64,000 nucleotides of DNA from Silurus meridionalis (GCF_014805685.1 NC_060911.1:8539712-8603711), one strand, 5' to 3'; shown: positions 21,873 to 33,509, numbered from the stretch's first letter. The notes: generated by a model from the letters alone, not told the origin. A program made the numbers and translations.

Positions 21873-22243
21873 ACACATTTGGGGCCGTGCCTGAATCTGA
21901 TCAGACAGTGTGTATGTTTCAGTAGCATACTGTAAGTGCAGAGTTCAGGCAACCCTGTTTTTGCTCTAACTTTCTCTCCCACTAATAATTTTTTTTCTGA
22001 TTGCTTGCTTTAGCTGACTTAGAAACCAGAGGAGAGCAAGGCTGTGAACCATCTACTGGTCGCTAAGAAACGCAGAACCTGTGTGTACATGTTTGTGTGC
22101 GTGTGTTCTGGATCCTGTAGCTGCCCAAGTGTAATGAGAACATTGTATTGCGGAAGGAGCTGTGTGTTTCGTGATGAGGTGTAGTAAAGAGTAGTGGTGC
22201 AAAAGTATTACTTCTCTCCTCTTCATTGGCTTCTTTCGTGTAC

Positions 22244-22245
<2 letters not shown>

Positions 22246-22304
<59 letters not shown>
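22246..22304. repeat. (TG)n microsatellite
   Basis: About 59 bp of TG. Frames of 118 and 177 codons crossing it on the two strands are repeat translation. Confidence 0.95.
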
Positions 22305-22305
<1 letters not shown>

Positions 22306-22564
22306 TTGTGACTGCAGGCCATCACAGCGCTGCTCACTCGAGAGGAAACACCACAGCTGTGCTTTCTGACAGCTGCCTCAATGACACACACACACAAACA
22401 CACAGCCATATATACGTATATATATATACAAGACACACACACTGTGCGGTCTTCAGCACAGATGCACAGGCACTGTGTGCAGTCATAAATGGATTTAACA
22501 CACCACACACACACACCTACGAGGCTATGTGCAAATGCGTTACCATATAGATGAATGAGTATAT

Positions 22565-22589
22565 ACACACACACACACACACACACACA
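22565..22589. repeat. (AC)n microsatellite
   Basis: About 25 bp of AC after a TATA-rich stretch; 22385-22440 is also AC/TA-rich. Confidence 0.9.
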
Positions 22590-23404
22590 AACCAGTTAAC
22601 CACGTTGTAAAAGACTGCAGGATAAACCCTAATCTTGGTCAGATGAATCCTGTCAAGCTGTTATTCCTCTCTCTTTTTATCCCTTCATCATTTCATCCTT
22701 TACTCACACAGAACAATGATCTGATGACCATATTCCTCTTGTTTCATAGACTATGAAATGGGCCAGTTTCCAGGCAGGTGTATCTTAGTCATTAAACCTT
22801 TATGCCAGGGACTATCATTGTAAAAAATAATAAACAAACAAATAAATAAATAAATAAAAAGGGTTAAAAGCGTTATTAGTATAACTATTATTAATATTAG
22901 GCTTGTTCTCCTGTGTGGGTGTGGGTGTATGTGTGTTGGGGGATGGGGGATGGGGGACACCAGGTAGTCAACAAGTGTGTATGGCAACTTAACTTTTATT
23001 TTCTTTCAAGACTTTTAAAACTCTCTGATCAAGAGTACAAAAAACTGGCTGGCAAGTGATAGACGAAACTGACGAAATCATTGAAAAGTTGAAATGAAAG
23101 TCAATGTGAATAAGCATTTGAAAAAACGCTTCCTCATAACGATTTAACCCCACGAAGTACAGAACATCACACAAATATATAGAAGAAAATGGATATAAAC
23201 ATTATGCACTAAGAATCAATAAAACATATATTTAAGAATTCAATTAAAACAGAATGCACCCCTACAGAAAAATCCCAGACATTTCATATTTAACTGCTGC
23301 TACCAAGATGCTCCTGCATTATCATAATAGGCTGTACATTTACTTATTGCGAGAAAACCAGTAGTTCAATGTGGAATCAGACATTGAGCACCCCCACATA
23401 ACCA
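22590..23404. other. unassigned non-coding DNA
   Basis: Contains a short (AAAT)n at 22834-22858 and GT/GGG-rich sequence near 22915-22955. No gene seen. Confidence 0.45.
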
Positions 23405-23407
23405 TAT

Positions 23408-23458
<51 letters not shown>

Positions 23459-23460
23459 TT
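23405..23460. repeat. (TTTA)n microsatellite
   Basis: A pure TTTA tract of 56 bp abutting the LINE 3' end. Confidence 0.95.
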
Positions 23461-23645
23461 ACCCACACTGTCTATACTGTCTCATATTGTCTGTATTGTT
23501 TTGTATTGTCTTGTCTGTTTTGTCATGTATAGGTTTTATTTATGTCTGTACTTTTGAGAGCCACAAAGAGTCACAAAGCTGGAACCAAATTCCTTGTGTG
23601 TGTCAACGCACTTGGCCAATAAACCTGATTCTGATTCTGATATCT
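23461..23645 (+). mobile_element. LINE 3' end with GATTCT tail
   Basis: TGTCTGTATTGTTTTGTATT is followed by CTTGGCCAATAAACCTGATT and a CTGATTCTGATTCTGAT tail (23627-23642). A short 3' UTR with an AATAAA just before a hexamer tail is the layout of a LINE 3' end in fish. No coding part is present. Confidence 0.55.
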
Positions 23646-24844
23646 TGTTTATTAACACCTCAACCCTGAGATTGTTAGTTGAATCAGACTCCTTCTTTTA
23701 AAGCATCAAATCTTAGACTATTCGTGGTCACCCCTTAACTAATAACATATAAAAAGTCACATGACCGACTGAAACAAAACTTCAGACACACCAGTTTTCA
23801 GGGATTTTTGTCGCATCCTTACATTCCGAATACTCCCGAGTATGATTACCTCAGTATTTAATGAGAATGTGTATCCCTTCGTACAGCTGAATTGACTGAC
23901 AGCGAGTTTATTGAAAGTGCAGTTTAAATTTGGCAGCATTGTTTAATTGAATAGCAACTTCAGTATCAATTTCCCCTCCCTCGCTTGATTACCGTTGTGT
24001 TTCCATCAGCACGCCGCGTGTCAGTCATCGACGTGGGGGGAACAAGACACAAAAGCGCCAAAACGTTTCCTGTGCTAATCACCTTCCTTGCCAGGCCATT
24101 TTAATTGCACCTCTTTAATTTCATGAATAAATCCAGTGGATTGAAAGTGCTGAAGTCCTATAGTGCAGCGTGTGGGGGTGGAGGAGGGGGAGCAGTGGAG
24201 TGGTGGTGGTGGTGGTGTGGGGGGTAATTATGGAAGGCGAAACACAATAGATTCATCATTATAGCCGAGTCTGAACAGCTCTGGAAATCCGCTTAGTCAG
24301 AGTTCCACAAGGTACATTTAGGATTCGTTCTTTGTCCTGTCGGCATTTTGTGTAGAAGAGAAAAACACGTTTGCCGATCATGCAGTCACGAACAAACACC
24401 ACGGCTCCACACAAGATTTATCCTTCATTCAGTCAACGTTGGCATGTTTTGAGGTTTTTACCTCATGTGCATGTTGAGAATCTGTTAAAATTTTGGTTAA
24501 ATATGTTTTATTGATTGCTCGTTGTTTATTAGATTGTTTACATGACCTGTTTATTGAAATACATGCAGCAAAATGTCTTATTCATCTGACATTCAACACA
24601 GCGTAATGATTCAAAGGTTGTCTGTGGTTATACCCAGATGTGATCTGAATTTAGACTACACACACATGTAGGCTCTTTATTTCATTAGTAGCAGCTCCAG
24701 TCGAATGTCTGAATAGGGAAATATTTGAAACCTGTTCCGTCCCAGCAACTAACAACTTTATTTGAAAGTCTATAAAATGTTAATCTTTCATGAGGTTGGA
24801 AACTGTTGGATAACAAGCTAAATCACATACTTGCACTTGTGTGT

Positions 24845-24847
<3 letters not shown>
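23646..24847. other. unassigned DNA with a possible conserved island
   Basis: The part at 24065-24160 (CTGTGCTAATCACCTTCC, CATTTTAATTGCACCTC, CTTTAATTTCATGAATAA) is complex and rich in TAAT cores, a weak enhancer candidate. A (TGG)n run is at 24202-24219. No gene seen. Confidence 0.3.

Positions 24848-24900
<53 letters not shown>
24848..24900. repeat. (GT)n microsatellite
   Basis: A pure GT tract of about 53 bp. Confidence 0.95.
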
Positions 24901-24904
<4 letters not shown>

Positions 24905-25186
24905 AGTTTATATGTACGTGTAATATATGTAAGTGTTGGTGGGTTTGGTGGAGTTATAAACCACAGACTCCTCCGTAAACTAAACATGGCAGTGGTCTGT
25001 GCATATGTCTGTGAACCAATCATCGTTTAAATTGAGTCAGTCACAGGAAGTGGTGTTACATCTTTTTTTCCATCCCCACTCGTTTACCACCGAGCCTTTT
25101 AAGAGCTGCTTCATTTTAAAGCCGTCTACTTAATAAAACTTTACTTCATTACAAATTTAAACGGCACTCACAGGAAATCGTTTTGG

Positions 25187-25188
<2 letters not shown>

Positions 25189-25240
<52 letters not shown>
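25189..25240. repeat. (AC)n microsatellite
   Basis: A pure AC tract of about 52 bp just upstream of the large minisatellite. Confidence 0.95.
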
Positions 25241-25244
<4 letters not shown>

Positions 25245-25311
25245 CTCTTTTCTACTTCTATTACTGCACAATTGTGTCCAAATAATACAACAAAATATAT
25301 ATTACAATATT

Positions 25312-27290
25312 CTCACACACCTGCATTTTCATTAAAACACACTTACATTCTCTAACATACACTAACATTCCTTATCAAACACTAACATTATCAAACACAG
25401 ATATCCTTCATTAAACACTAACATTCTACATCAAACACTTAGATTCTCCACCAAACTCTAACATTATCTATCAAACACTAACATTCTCTATTAAACACTA
25501 ACATTCTCCATCAAACACCAACATTTCCTCTAAAGACTATTTTCCATTAAACACTAGCATTCTCTATCAAACAGTAACATTCTTTGTCAAATACACACAT
25601 TTTCTGTCAAACTAACAATCTCAATCAAACACTAACATTCTCAATCAAACACTAACATTCTCAATCAAACACAGACATTCTCCATCACACACTTACATTC
25701 TCTATCAAACAGTAACATTCAACTTCGAACACTAACATTCTCTCTTAATCCCCAACATTCTCCATCAAACACTTACATTCTCCCTTAAACTCTAGCATTT
25801 TCTATCAAACAGTAACATTCTCTATCAAATACACATATTTTTTGTCAAACTCTTACAATCGCAATCAAACACTAACATTCTCTATCCAACACAGACATTA
25901 TTGATCAAACACTAACATTTTCCACCAAACACTAATCTTCTCCATCAAACACTAACATTCTCTATCAAACACTAACATTCTCCCTCAAACACTAACATTC
26001 TATATCAAACACAGACATTATCCACCAAACACCAACATTCTCAAACACTTACATTCTCAATCAAACACTAACATTCTCAAACAATAACATTCTCCATCAA
26101 ACACTATCATTCCTAATCAAACACTAACATTCTCTATTCAACACAGACATTATCGATGAAACACTAACATTCGCCATCAAACACTAACATTCTCTATCAA
26201 ACAATAACATTCTCCATCAAACAATAACATTCTTAATCAAACACTGACATTCTCTATCAAACACTAACATTCTTTATCAAACACTAACATTCTCAATCAA
26301 ACACTAGCATTCTCTATCCAACACAGACATTATCGATCAAACACTAACATTCTCCACCAAACACTAACATTCTCCATCAAACACTAACATTTGCCATCAA
26401 ACACTGACATTCTCTATCAAACACTAACATTCTCCATTAAACACTAACATTCTCCATCAAACACTAACATTCTTAATCAAACACTGACATTCTCTATCAA
26501 ACACTAACATTTGCCATCAAACACTGACATTCTCTATCAAACACTAACATTCTCCATTAAACACTAACATTCTTTATCAAACACTAACATTCTCTATTTA
26601 ACACTAACATTCTCCACCAAACGCTTACATTCTTTATCAAACACCATTATTCTTCATCAAACACTAACATTCTCAAACAATAACATTCTCCATCAAACAC
26701 TAACATTCTTCATCAAACACTAACATTCTTCATCAAACACTAACATTCTCAATCAAACACTAACATTCGCCATCTAACACTAACATTCGCCATCAAACAC
26801 TAACATTCTCCATTAAACACTAACATTCTCCATCAAACACTAACATTCTTAATCAAACACTGACATTCTCTATCAAACACTAACATTTGCCATCAAACAC
26901 TGACATTCTCTATCAAACACTAACATTCTCCATTAAACACTAACATTCTTTATCAAACACTAACATTCTCTATTTAACACTAACATTCTCCACCAAACGC
27001 TTACATTCTTTATCAAACACCATTATTCTTCATCAAACACTAACATTCTCCATCAAACACTAACATTCTCAAACACTAACATTCTTCATCAAACACTAAC
27101 ATTCTTCATCAAACACTAACATTCTCAATCAAACACTAACATTCGCCATCTAACACTAACATTCGCCATCAAACACTAACATTCTCAAACACTAACATTC
27201 TCTATCATACTCAAAACTAAATATATAACACTGCCATTTAAAGATCAAACACTGACATTTTTCATGAAACACTGCAATTCTTCTTTCAAC
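25312..27290. repeat. 20-bp minisatellite array with higher-order structure
   Basis: About 2 kb built from roughly 100 copies of a unit close to ACACTAACATTCTCTATCAA. Between 26160 and 26640 the 20-base register is exact. Elsewhere units of 12-20 bases occur (AAACACTAACATTCTC without ATC). Substitutions at the TCTCYATC part give recurring variants (CGCCATC, TTTGCCATC, CTTAATC). The left edge is degenerate and the right edge decays into ACTGCAATTC-type units. The array has no open frame, since 20 is not a multiple of three. Confidence 0.95.
26431..27182. repeat. 376-bp higher-order duplication inside the minisatellite
   Basis: The variant order starting with TCTCCATTAA at 26431 is repeated from 26807. 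The rare variants TTTGCCATC, CTCTATTTAAC, CCACCAAACGCTTAC and CACCATTATTC all recur at an offset of exactly 376 bases (ACGCTTACAT at 26621 and 26997). This implies a recent multi-unit duplication by unequal exchange or replication slippage. Confidence 0.85.
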
Positions 27291-27319
27291 ACTTACAGTC
27301 CTCAAACATCAACATTAAA

Positions 27320-28383
27320 CAACAAACTTTGTTGTTTGATTTAGAGAAAGCATACGACAGAGTGCCAAGAGAAGAGTTGTGGTATTGTATGAGGAAGTCA
27401 GGTGTGGCAGAGAAGTATGTGAGGGTGGTGCAGGACATGTACGAGGACAGTGTGACAGCAGTGAAGTGTGTTGTAGGAACAACAGACTGGTTCAGGGTGA
27501 CGGTTGGACTGCAACAAGGATCAGCCCTGAGCCCTTTTCTGTTTGCAGTGGTGATGGACAGGTTGACGGACGAGGTCAGACAGGAGTCTCCTGGACTATG
27601 ATGTTTGCGGATGATATTGTGATTTGTGGTGAGAGTAGTGAGCATGTTGAGAACAGTCTGGAGAGGTGGAGATATGCGCTGGAGAGAAGGGGAATGAAAG
27701 TCAGTAGGAGTAAGACAGAGTACATGTGTGAATGAGAGGGAGGGTAGTGGAATGGTGCAGTTGCAGGGTGAAGAGGTGGAGAAGGTGGAGGAGTTCAGGT
27801 ACCTGGGGTCAACAGTGCAAAGTAATGGAGAGTGTGTTAGAGAAGTAAAGAAAAGAGTGCAGGCAGGGTGGAGTGGGTGGAGAAGAGTGACAGGAGTGAT
27901 TTGTGATAGAAGAGTATCTGCAAGAATGAAAGGGAAAGTTTATAGGACTGTGGTGAGACCTGCGATGTATGGATTAGAGACAGTGGCATTAAGTAAAAGA
28001 CAGGAGGTGGAGCTGGAGGTAGCAGAACTGAAGATGTTGAGGTTTTCATTGGGAGTGACGAGGATGGACAAGTTTAGAAATGAGTTTATTAGAGGGACAG
28101 CCCATGTAGGATGTTTTGGTGACAAGGTGAGGGAGGTGAGATTGAGATGGTTTGGACATGTGCAGAGGAGGAACATGAGTTATATTGGTAGAAGAATGCT
28201 GACGATAGAGCCACCAGGTAGGAGGAAAAGAGGAAGGCCAAGGAGGAGGTTCATGGATGTGGTGAGGGAAGACATGCAGGTAGTTGGTGTGAAAGAGGCA
28301 GATGTAGAGGACAGGGTGGTATGGAGACGAATGATCCGCTGTGGCGACCCCTAATGGGAGCAGCCGAAAGAAGAAGAAGATTC
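27320..28383 (+). mobile_element. RTE-type LINE, 5'-truncated
   Basis: About 1.06 kb of the 3' part of an RTE-clade non-LTR retrotransposon, from reverse-transcriptase motif A to the 3' end. The endonuclease domain is absent and the 5' edge lies against the minisatellite. The 3' UTR after the CGDP stop is only about 30 bases and ends in a GAAGAAGAAGA tail, the same end as the fragment at 14838-15152. Confidence 0.85.
27326..28356 (+). pseudogene. RTE reverse transcriptase, frameshifted
   Basis: The first frame (to 27601) holds [19 protein letters not shown] with the motif A aspartate and [20 protein letters not shown]. The catalytic box MFADDIVI (27599-27622) lies in a second frame, so there is a shift near 27590. 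A second shift near 27725 (YMCE then NEREGSG, about two bases missing) returns to the first frame. This continues with FRYLGSTVQSNGE, VRPAMYGLE (one leucine codon fewer than I expect for the family) and RLRWFGHVQRR, ending in CGDP at 28354. The catalytic residues are intact, but the two frameshifts and the missing N-terminal half make it non-functional. Confidence 0.85.
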
Positions 28384-29418
28384 TACCATTTGCTGTGTAT
28401 CCATCCACAACAACTCCCAGGTCAGAGTCAAATGATGATTAATAGGGAACGATTCTTTAATGTAAGAAAATGTCCACAAATAAAACGACTACAACTTGCT
28501 AATTAGTTTCTGATGCTTCATAAAGGTGTTTGGATACTAGTTATTTGGTTATTAAGTGGTATGTTTGCTATAAACAGTAACATAAATGCTCACAGGTTTT
28601 GCATTAATATGGTCTTACTCGACCTGTAGCTTCTTTCCCAGTAGATGTATTTTACAGAGAGATCAGATCAGCTAATAATATCAACAGTCAGAGTTATGTT
28701 ACATGAATATAACAGCACTAATTAACTAAAAGCAGAAGATCCAGGTCTGTAGTATCAGACGGCACAATTGGACTCTCTCGATCTCCTTATGAAATGCGTC
28801 CATCTTTAGTTCTATACTGGCGGAGAGAAGCTACGCTGTCTGTACGGTTAGAAATAGCACAGTCATCGCATGCCAAAGAGAGTTAAAGTCATTCTTCCGC
28901 GTAGAGAGCATATGTTTTCGATCTGCTCCCTTTGCTTCAGTCTCAGCTGTTCTATAACACTTGATTTCTTCAACTCTTACACTTCTATTGGTGCCATTCT
29001 CGACGAGCTAATTATTTGCAGGAAAGTTCCACTCTGGCAGCTCACCATTGGGGGGAGGTGGGTTATTTGATTTATTCGTTACTTTTATTTTATTTTATTT
29101 TTTTACTTTCCTCTCTCAGTGTCGCTCATCCCTCAAACTCCACATGTCCTCGTTCTATTTCACTCTATCTGTTTTTGTACATTTTCTCTTTTCTCTCTTT
29201 CTCTGCTGATCTCTGGTCTCTTGTGCGCTTATTTATTGTTTTGTTTTTTGTGTGCTTTTTGTCGAGTTGTAATGAATGCACTCAATCCAGACCCATTTAA
29301 ACCCTGTGATTATTAAACACTATTAAACATGGTGAAATAGTGAACAAAAAGCAGGCTAGGGTCATAGTCATGCATGCTGCCAAAGAGGCTTTTTACTAAA
29401 TTAATTTCCAGTGCACAA
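28384..29418. other. unassigned non-coding DNA
   Basis: No transposon end or gene recognised. T-rich sequence with overlapping frames at 29016-29316 encodes only hydrophobic low-complexity peptides. Confidence 0.4.
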
Positions 29419-29499
29419 AGAGAGAGAGAAAGAGAGAGAGAGAGAGTCCTATAATAAAGAAATTATGCTTCATTGGATTGGATTGGATTGGATTGGATT
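29419..29499. repeat. (AG)n and (ATTGG)n runs
   Basis: An AG run at 29419-29446 and a pentamer run ATTGG at 29472-29499. Confidence 0.9.
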
Positions 29500-29911
29500 C
29501 AATATACTCATCAGATTCTCTATTGCCTTTCAAATAAAATGATGTTTGTAAGATTTGCTCTTTAAAAGATGGGCCCCACATCAGAAGCCCACCTTTTATA
29601 TTATTTATTTTTCTTGTTGCCATGGTTGTAATTACTATTATGTTTTTAATATTATTAAAATTGCTATTATTATTTTTTCTTAATTGTACATTATTTCCGA
29701 ATGCAGTGTCTCAGCACATCTGTGTGTCAGGAATGATTGCTTTTGGCTTGATGCCGGCTTCTCTATCATAGTAGTGTAGTGAGTCGCTTTTGAAGGTCAT
29801 GAGCAAGAGAGAGAGAGAGAGGGAGATTATGAGAGAGTTTATGAGGCATTAAAGTATCAGATGAAAGAAAATGATTCTCACTTCAGTGTTGGCAACTGAC
29901 ATCTTTACACG

Positions 29912-29913
<2 letters not shown>
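29500..29913. other. unassigned non-coding DNA
   Basis: A/T-rich; a short AG run at 29810-29821. Nothing else recognised. Confidence 0.45.
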
Positions 29914-29968
<55 letters not shown>

Positions 29969-30029
29969 GATACAGAATTAAGTGTACAGATACACAGATT
30001 CACATATATGAATGCACACAATACACATT

Positions 30030-30113
<84 letters not shown>

Positions 30114-30124
30114 TTTATATTATA

Positions 30125-30174
<50 letters not shown>
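29914..30174. repeat. (AC)n, (AT)n and (TCTG)n microsatellite group
   Basis: AC at 29914-29962, AT at 30032-30109 and TCTG at 30125-30174, within 260 bp. The 142-codon frame across it is repeat translation. Confidence 0.95.
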
Positions 30175-30177
<3 letters not shown>

Positions 30178-30756
30178 TTTATTCAAGGTAAAATACAGTG
30201 TAATCTTTCCATGTGTCCACTTGCAATCTGTACAAAAACTGAAATCCGAAGGAAATTCTGTTACCAGTGATATAAAGCTACTCACCCATGTAAAACTAGT
30301 CCAGTCTAAAAAAGCCCTAAATGGATTCCTGCCTATTGGCGGCAGTAATTTCTTGGTGTGTTTTAGATACAATATGCTAAGTAAGACATCAGGAGTACGT
30401 GCACTCTGCGGCCTGTGTGTTTGTGTTTGTGTATGAACTTGTACCCAAATTTGCGTGCACAAACAAGGTGAACATCTTCTCATTACCATCTATTTGTTTA
30501 TTCACCATGTGTCTCAGCTGACTCACCCTGCGTTCAACGCGACAGATGACTGTTCATTTTCTATGTGAGGAGCAACACAGAGGAGCAATTCGTCCAACAG
30601 TGGTGGGAGACAAAATGACACACGGCATACGGATGGAGATTTTTCTTTTTCTCATTCTTTGCAAGTTAATTAGTTGGACAAATCCAAACCATAGTGACTA
30701 TACCTGAGGCTATGGTCTTTAATACAATTTAACTACAATCAATACTATTATATATA
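30175..30756. other. unassigned non-coding DNA
   Basis: No gene or repeat end recognised; a short GT-rich stretch lies near 30415-30432. Confidence 0.45.
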
Positions 30757-30783
30757 TGACTGCTGATATTTTTGGCCATGACC

Positions 30784-30880
<97 letters not shown>

Positions 30881-30915
30881 TACATACACAGTCATGGCCA
30901 AAAATATCGGCACTC
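30757..30915. repeat. opposed Tc1 ends flanking a (TA)n(CA)n microsatellite
   Basis: The left arm (30757-30784, CTGATATTTTTGGCCATGAC) and right arm (30889-30915, GTCATGGCCAAAAATATCGG) are inverted copies with only 2-3 differences over about 25 bases. Between them lie (TA)n 30785-30818, (CA)n to 30877 and TACA units. The right arm is the terminus of the Tc1 remnant that follows. The left arm is a second terminus pointing away from it. Confidence 0.75.
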
Positions 30916-31645
30916 TTCTGTCAGAAAGTGCAACACTGCTCTCAGAAACCTTCTCTACAATTGCAAATGGTTTGGTACTCACATGCTATTATATTTTTTG
31001 AACAACACAAAAAAAAACGGAGATGAAAAGTCAAATTTAATAAGATTTCACACAGAACTCAAAAATGGAGTGGACCAAATTATTGGCACTCTTAACTTAA
31101 TATTTGGTAGCACCTCCTTTGATTGCTGAAAAAAAAGCTGAAAATAAAAACGCCTCCTATAACCATGAATGAGTTTTTTTACACCTCTCCTGGTGTTGCT
31201 GAAGCTGGTGTTGGATCTATGATGATCGCAAATGTTGATCTATATTATGAGTTGCTCAGTAGCTCCTAGTTCTATAACCACAAATTACTGTAAAAGACTG
31301 TACAAAGGACATTACTCATAATATTACATTTTAGTGCTCATGATAAGTTCTCACTCTCCAGTGTTCTGTATTGTTTAAAGATTTATCTTTATGTCAACCA
31401 AATGAGGATGAGGTTCCCTATTTGAGTCTGGTTCCTCTCAAGGTTTCTTCCTCATAACTTCTAGGGTTTTTTTTCCTTGCCACAGTCGCCGTGGCTGCTC
31501 ATCAGAGATAAATGCACACCATTTACCCTAACTCTTAAAATTCTGTAAAGCTGCTTTGAGACAATGTATGTTGTGAAAAGCGCTATAGAAACAAACTTGA
31601 TTTGACTTGACTTGACTCTCCACTGGAATTTTGGACCATTTTTTA
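30889..31645. mobile_element. Tc1-type element remnant, interrupted
   Basis: The terminus CAGTCATGGCCAAAAATATC is followed by CCAAATTATTGGCACTCTTA and TTAATATTTGGTAGCACCTC, then CTATAACCATGAATGAG, all typical of a fish Tc1 family read antisense to the transposase. It stops at ACACCTCTCC (31190) and resumes at CTCTCCACTGGAATTTTGGA (31616). The gap is filled by an L2-like tail. The remainder beyond 31645 is missing. Confidence 0.65.
31191..31615 (+). mobile_element. L2-like 3' tail inserted in Tc1
   Basis: The segment ends with CCTTGCCACAGTCGCC, CTGTAAAGCTGCTTTGAGAC, AAAGCGCTATAGAAACAAA and a CTTGATTTGACTTGACTTGA pentamer tail. The same 3' end occurs at 62627-62780. The bases CTCTCC flank both sides (31185-31190 and 31616-31621) and may be a target duplication. 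It could be an L2-clade LINE 3' end or a SINE that shares that tail. Confidence 0.65.
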
Positions 31646-31915
31646 AATCCGTCAATTAAAACCGTCCGTGTGGAAACATAGCAAAAGTTCCGTAATTACT
31701 TTAAAAAATGTATACGAATATTTTCTTTATGCTCTATGTTGAGTTTGGTTTCACTAATAATAAACATACATTTGCATAAAGCATCAATATTTGTCCATCC
31801 CCACGTTGATTAGAGTATTAAATACTTAAAAAGTATTCATCTAAGGTACATTTATAATTAAAAAAATGTGCGATTAAGTTGCGATTAATTACGACTTAAC
31901 GTTAACAAGTTTATG
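31646..31915. mobile_element. dispersed DNA-transposon fragment, partner at 60.4 kb
   Basis: AACCGTCCGTGTGGAAACAT with following CCGTAATTACTTTAAAA recurs at 60674-60790. The end GCGATTAATTACGACTTAAC resembles the TTAACGCGATTAA type end at 60405-60455. The segment looks like the right part of an element whose left part is preserved at 60.4 kb. The superfamily (perhaps hAT) is not certain. Confidence 0.45.
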
Positions 31916-32779
31916 TATTTATGCTCTCACAAAGTTACTGACTGTTTATTCTTACAGCATTTGAGTGACAGCACCTCATTATGCTCTCAGGTAAACGAAT
32001 ACACACGTGTCTCCGACACACAACAACATGGCAGGTAAAGTAATCTGTGGCTCATAGCGCTATAAAACCGATTCCAAATACACTTCTCAACTTGAGGCCG
32101 AAAAAAAAAGAGGGAGGCATTTCAGTCAGTTTTAAATCTCCTTTAAAACGTATTGAGCAGGGGAGAAAAACGACTCTCCAGAACACAGCACTTTAGAGCA
32201 AGCCCTCTCACCGTCTACGGGCCATAAAAAGGTTATAGCTGCGTAAATCGCTCGCTCGTCTCTCAGGGCGAATGTTAGATGGCTTTATTCACCATCACTG
32301 CAGGCTATGACCACTCAACACCTGTTCTCGCTCTCCCACGACTGAATCAACTCCTAAGAGAATTCACTCAACCACCGAACTTACACAGAGGATTCAATGA
32401 ATCAGACTGGAAAAACGACTCAGTATGGGGGTTCGGAAACTTGTCATTTTGAGAGAAAAAAAACAGAGGGTCAGTAAATTGTTGCGTTTTTTTACTTACG
32501 AAGAAAAATGATGGCATGTCAATTGACAAAATCTTTATTACATTACTGGTCACGCAACGTAGGTAATTAGCATTTAAATGTGAATGACGACTTGGTGAAG
32601 ATTAACCTTTGTTAAATTGCAATACGAATGCTGGGGCTCTACGTCTTCAGCCCCTATGGATGAGCCACCACTGGCACCAGAAACAGATGAGGATTCCGAA
32701 ACATTGGGTTTGGATCCTTTGGATTTTAGAACTATATAGAAGCAAAAGGCCCTATATAAAAATCTTGTGCTTTTATATA
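31916..32779. other. unassigned non-coding DNA
   Basis: No gene or repeat recognised. Short frames at 32368-32553 and 32574-32834 (minus) have no family signature. Confidence 0.4.
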
Positions 32780-33125
32780 CAGTAATACTTCGGTACTCGG
32801 CGGCTGTGGAACTCAAAATTGGTACTCGTCGCATGCACGAAATTCAACGCCGATTTTCCGGGTGAAACTCGTGAGTGCGTCGGTCTTGTGGTAAAAGTAA
32901 GTCATGTTAGCTTGTGAACAGTGCTATAGCACACTCACTAAAGCATTCTGTTTTGTGCTTTCTGTAAATTTTATAGATTAAATCATGGGTCCTAAATTGG
33001 TTAAAAATGCAACCAAGAAGCCTGGAAAGAAAAGCAATATTTTTCCTTTACATCGGGGCAAAAGGAGATATTAAAAAAAACAAAGTGTGAACCTTTACAA
33101 CCACTTTAAAGTGAAGTTAAATGTT
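32779..33125 (+). mobile_element. Tigger/pogo-like element, 5' part
   Basis: Begins ACAGTAATACTTCGGTACTC after a TA, the form of a pogo/Tigger terminus. At 32985 a short open frame reads MGPKLVKNATKKPGKKS, a basic N-terminus like that of Tigger-type transposases, then degrades. No right end found. The assignment rests on the terminus and this short peptide. Confidence 0.4.
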
Positions 33126-33280
33126 ATTTGAAATACGGTATCTGATTACAGGATTGCTGAATCAGATAAGTGGGTGACTAAACTAAATCCGATTTAATAT
33201 TAACACTGATTCACTACATTTAACACATTTATCAAATCCAATGATTTAGTAATTCAGTAAATTAAACACTAAATGAGAGA

Positions 33281-33311
<31 letters not shown>

Positions 33312-33457
33312 CTTTTTCAGTTTGAACCAAAAGTCAGTAAATCAGTTCGTAGCCAACTGAGAATCAAGTTTTAACTTTTACATTTGGAAAATAAACAAAT
33401 ACAGGCACAAGCAAAAATAAAATAAAATAAAATAAAATAAAATAAAATAAAATAAAA

Positions 33458-33508
<51 letters not shown>

Positions 33509-33509
33509 A
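33126..33509. repeat. poly-T and (AAAAT)n/(AAAT)n
   Basis: Poly-T at 33284-33311, (AAAAT)n at 33415-33461 running into (AAAT)n to 33509. The remainder of this interval is plain AT-rich DNA. Confidence 0.85.

Noticed and set aside
22053..22586. 177-codon minus-strand open frame
   Set aside because: Crosses (TG)n/(AC)n tracts; the protein is mainly HTHT and CVCV repeat translation with no conserved part.
25312..27290. CRISPR-like array
   Set aside because: Units are contiguous and variable with no unique spacers, in a vertebrate genome; it is a minisatellite.
30008..30489. 142- and 124-codon frames on opposite strands
   Set aside because: Mostly IYIYIY and TDRQ repeat translation of (AT)n and (TCTG)n.
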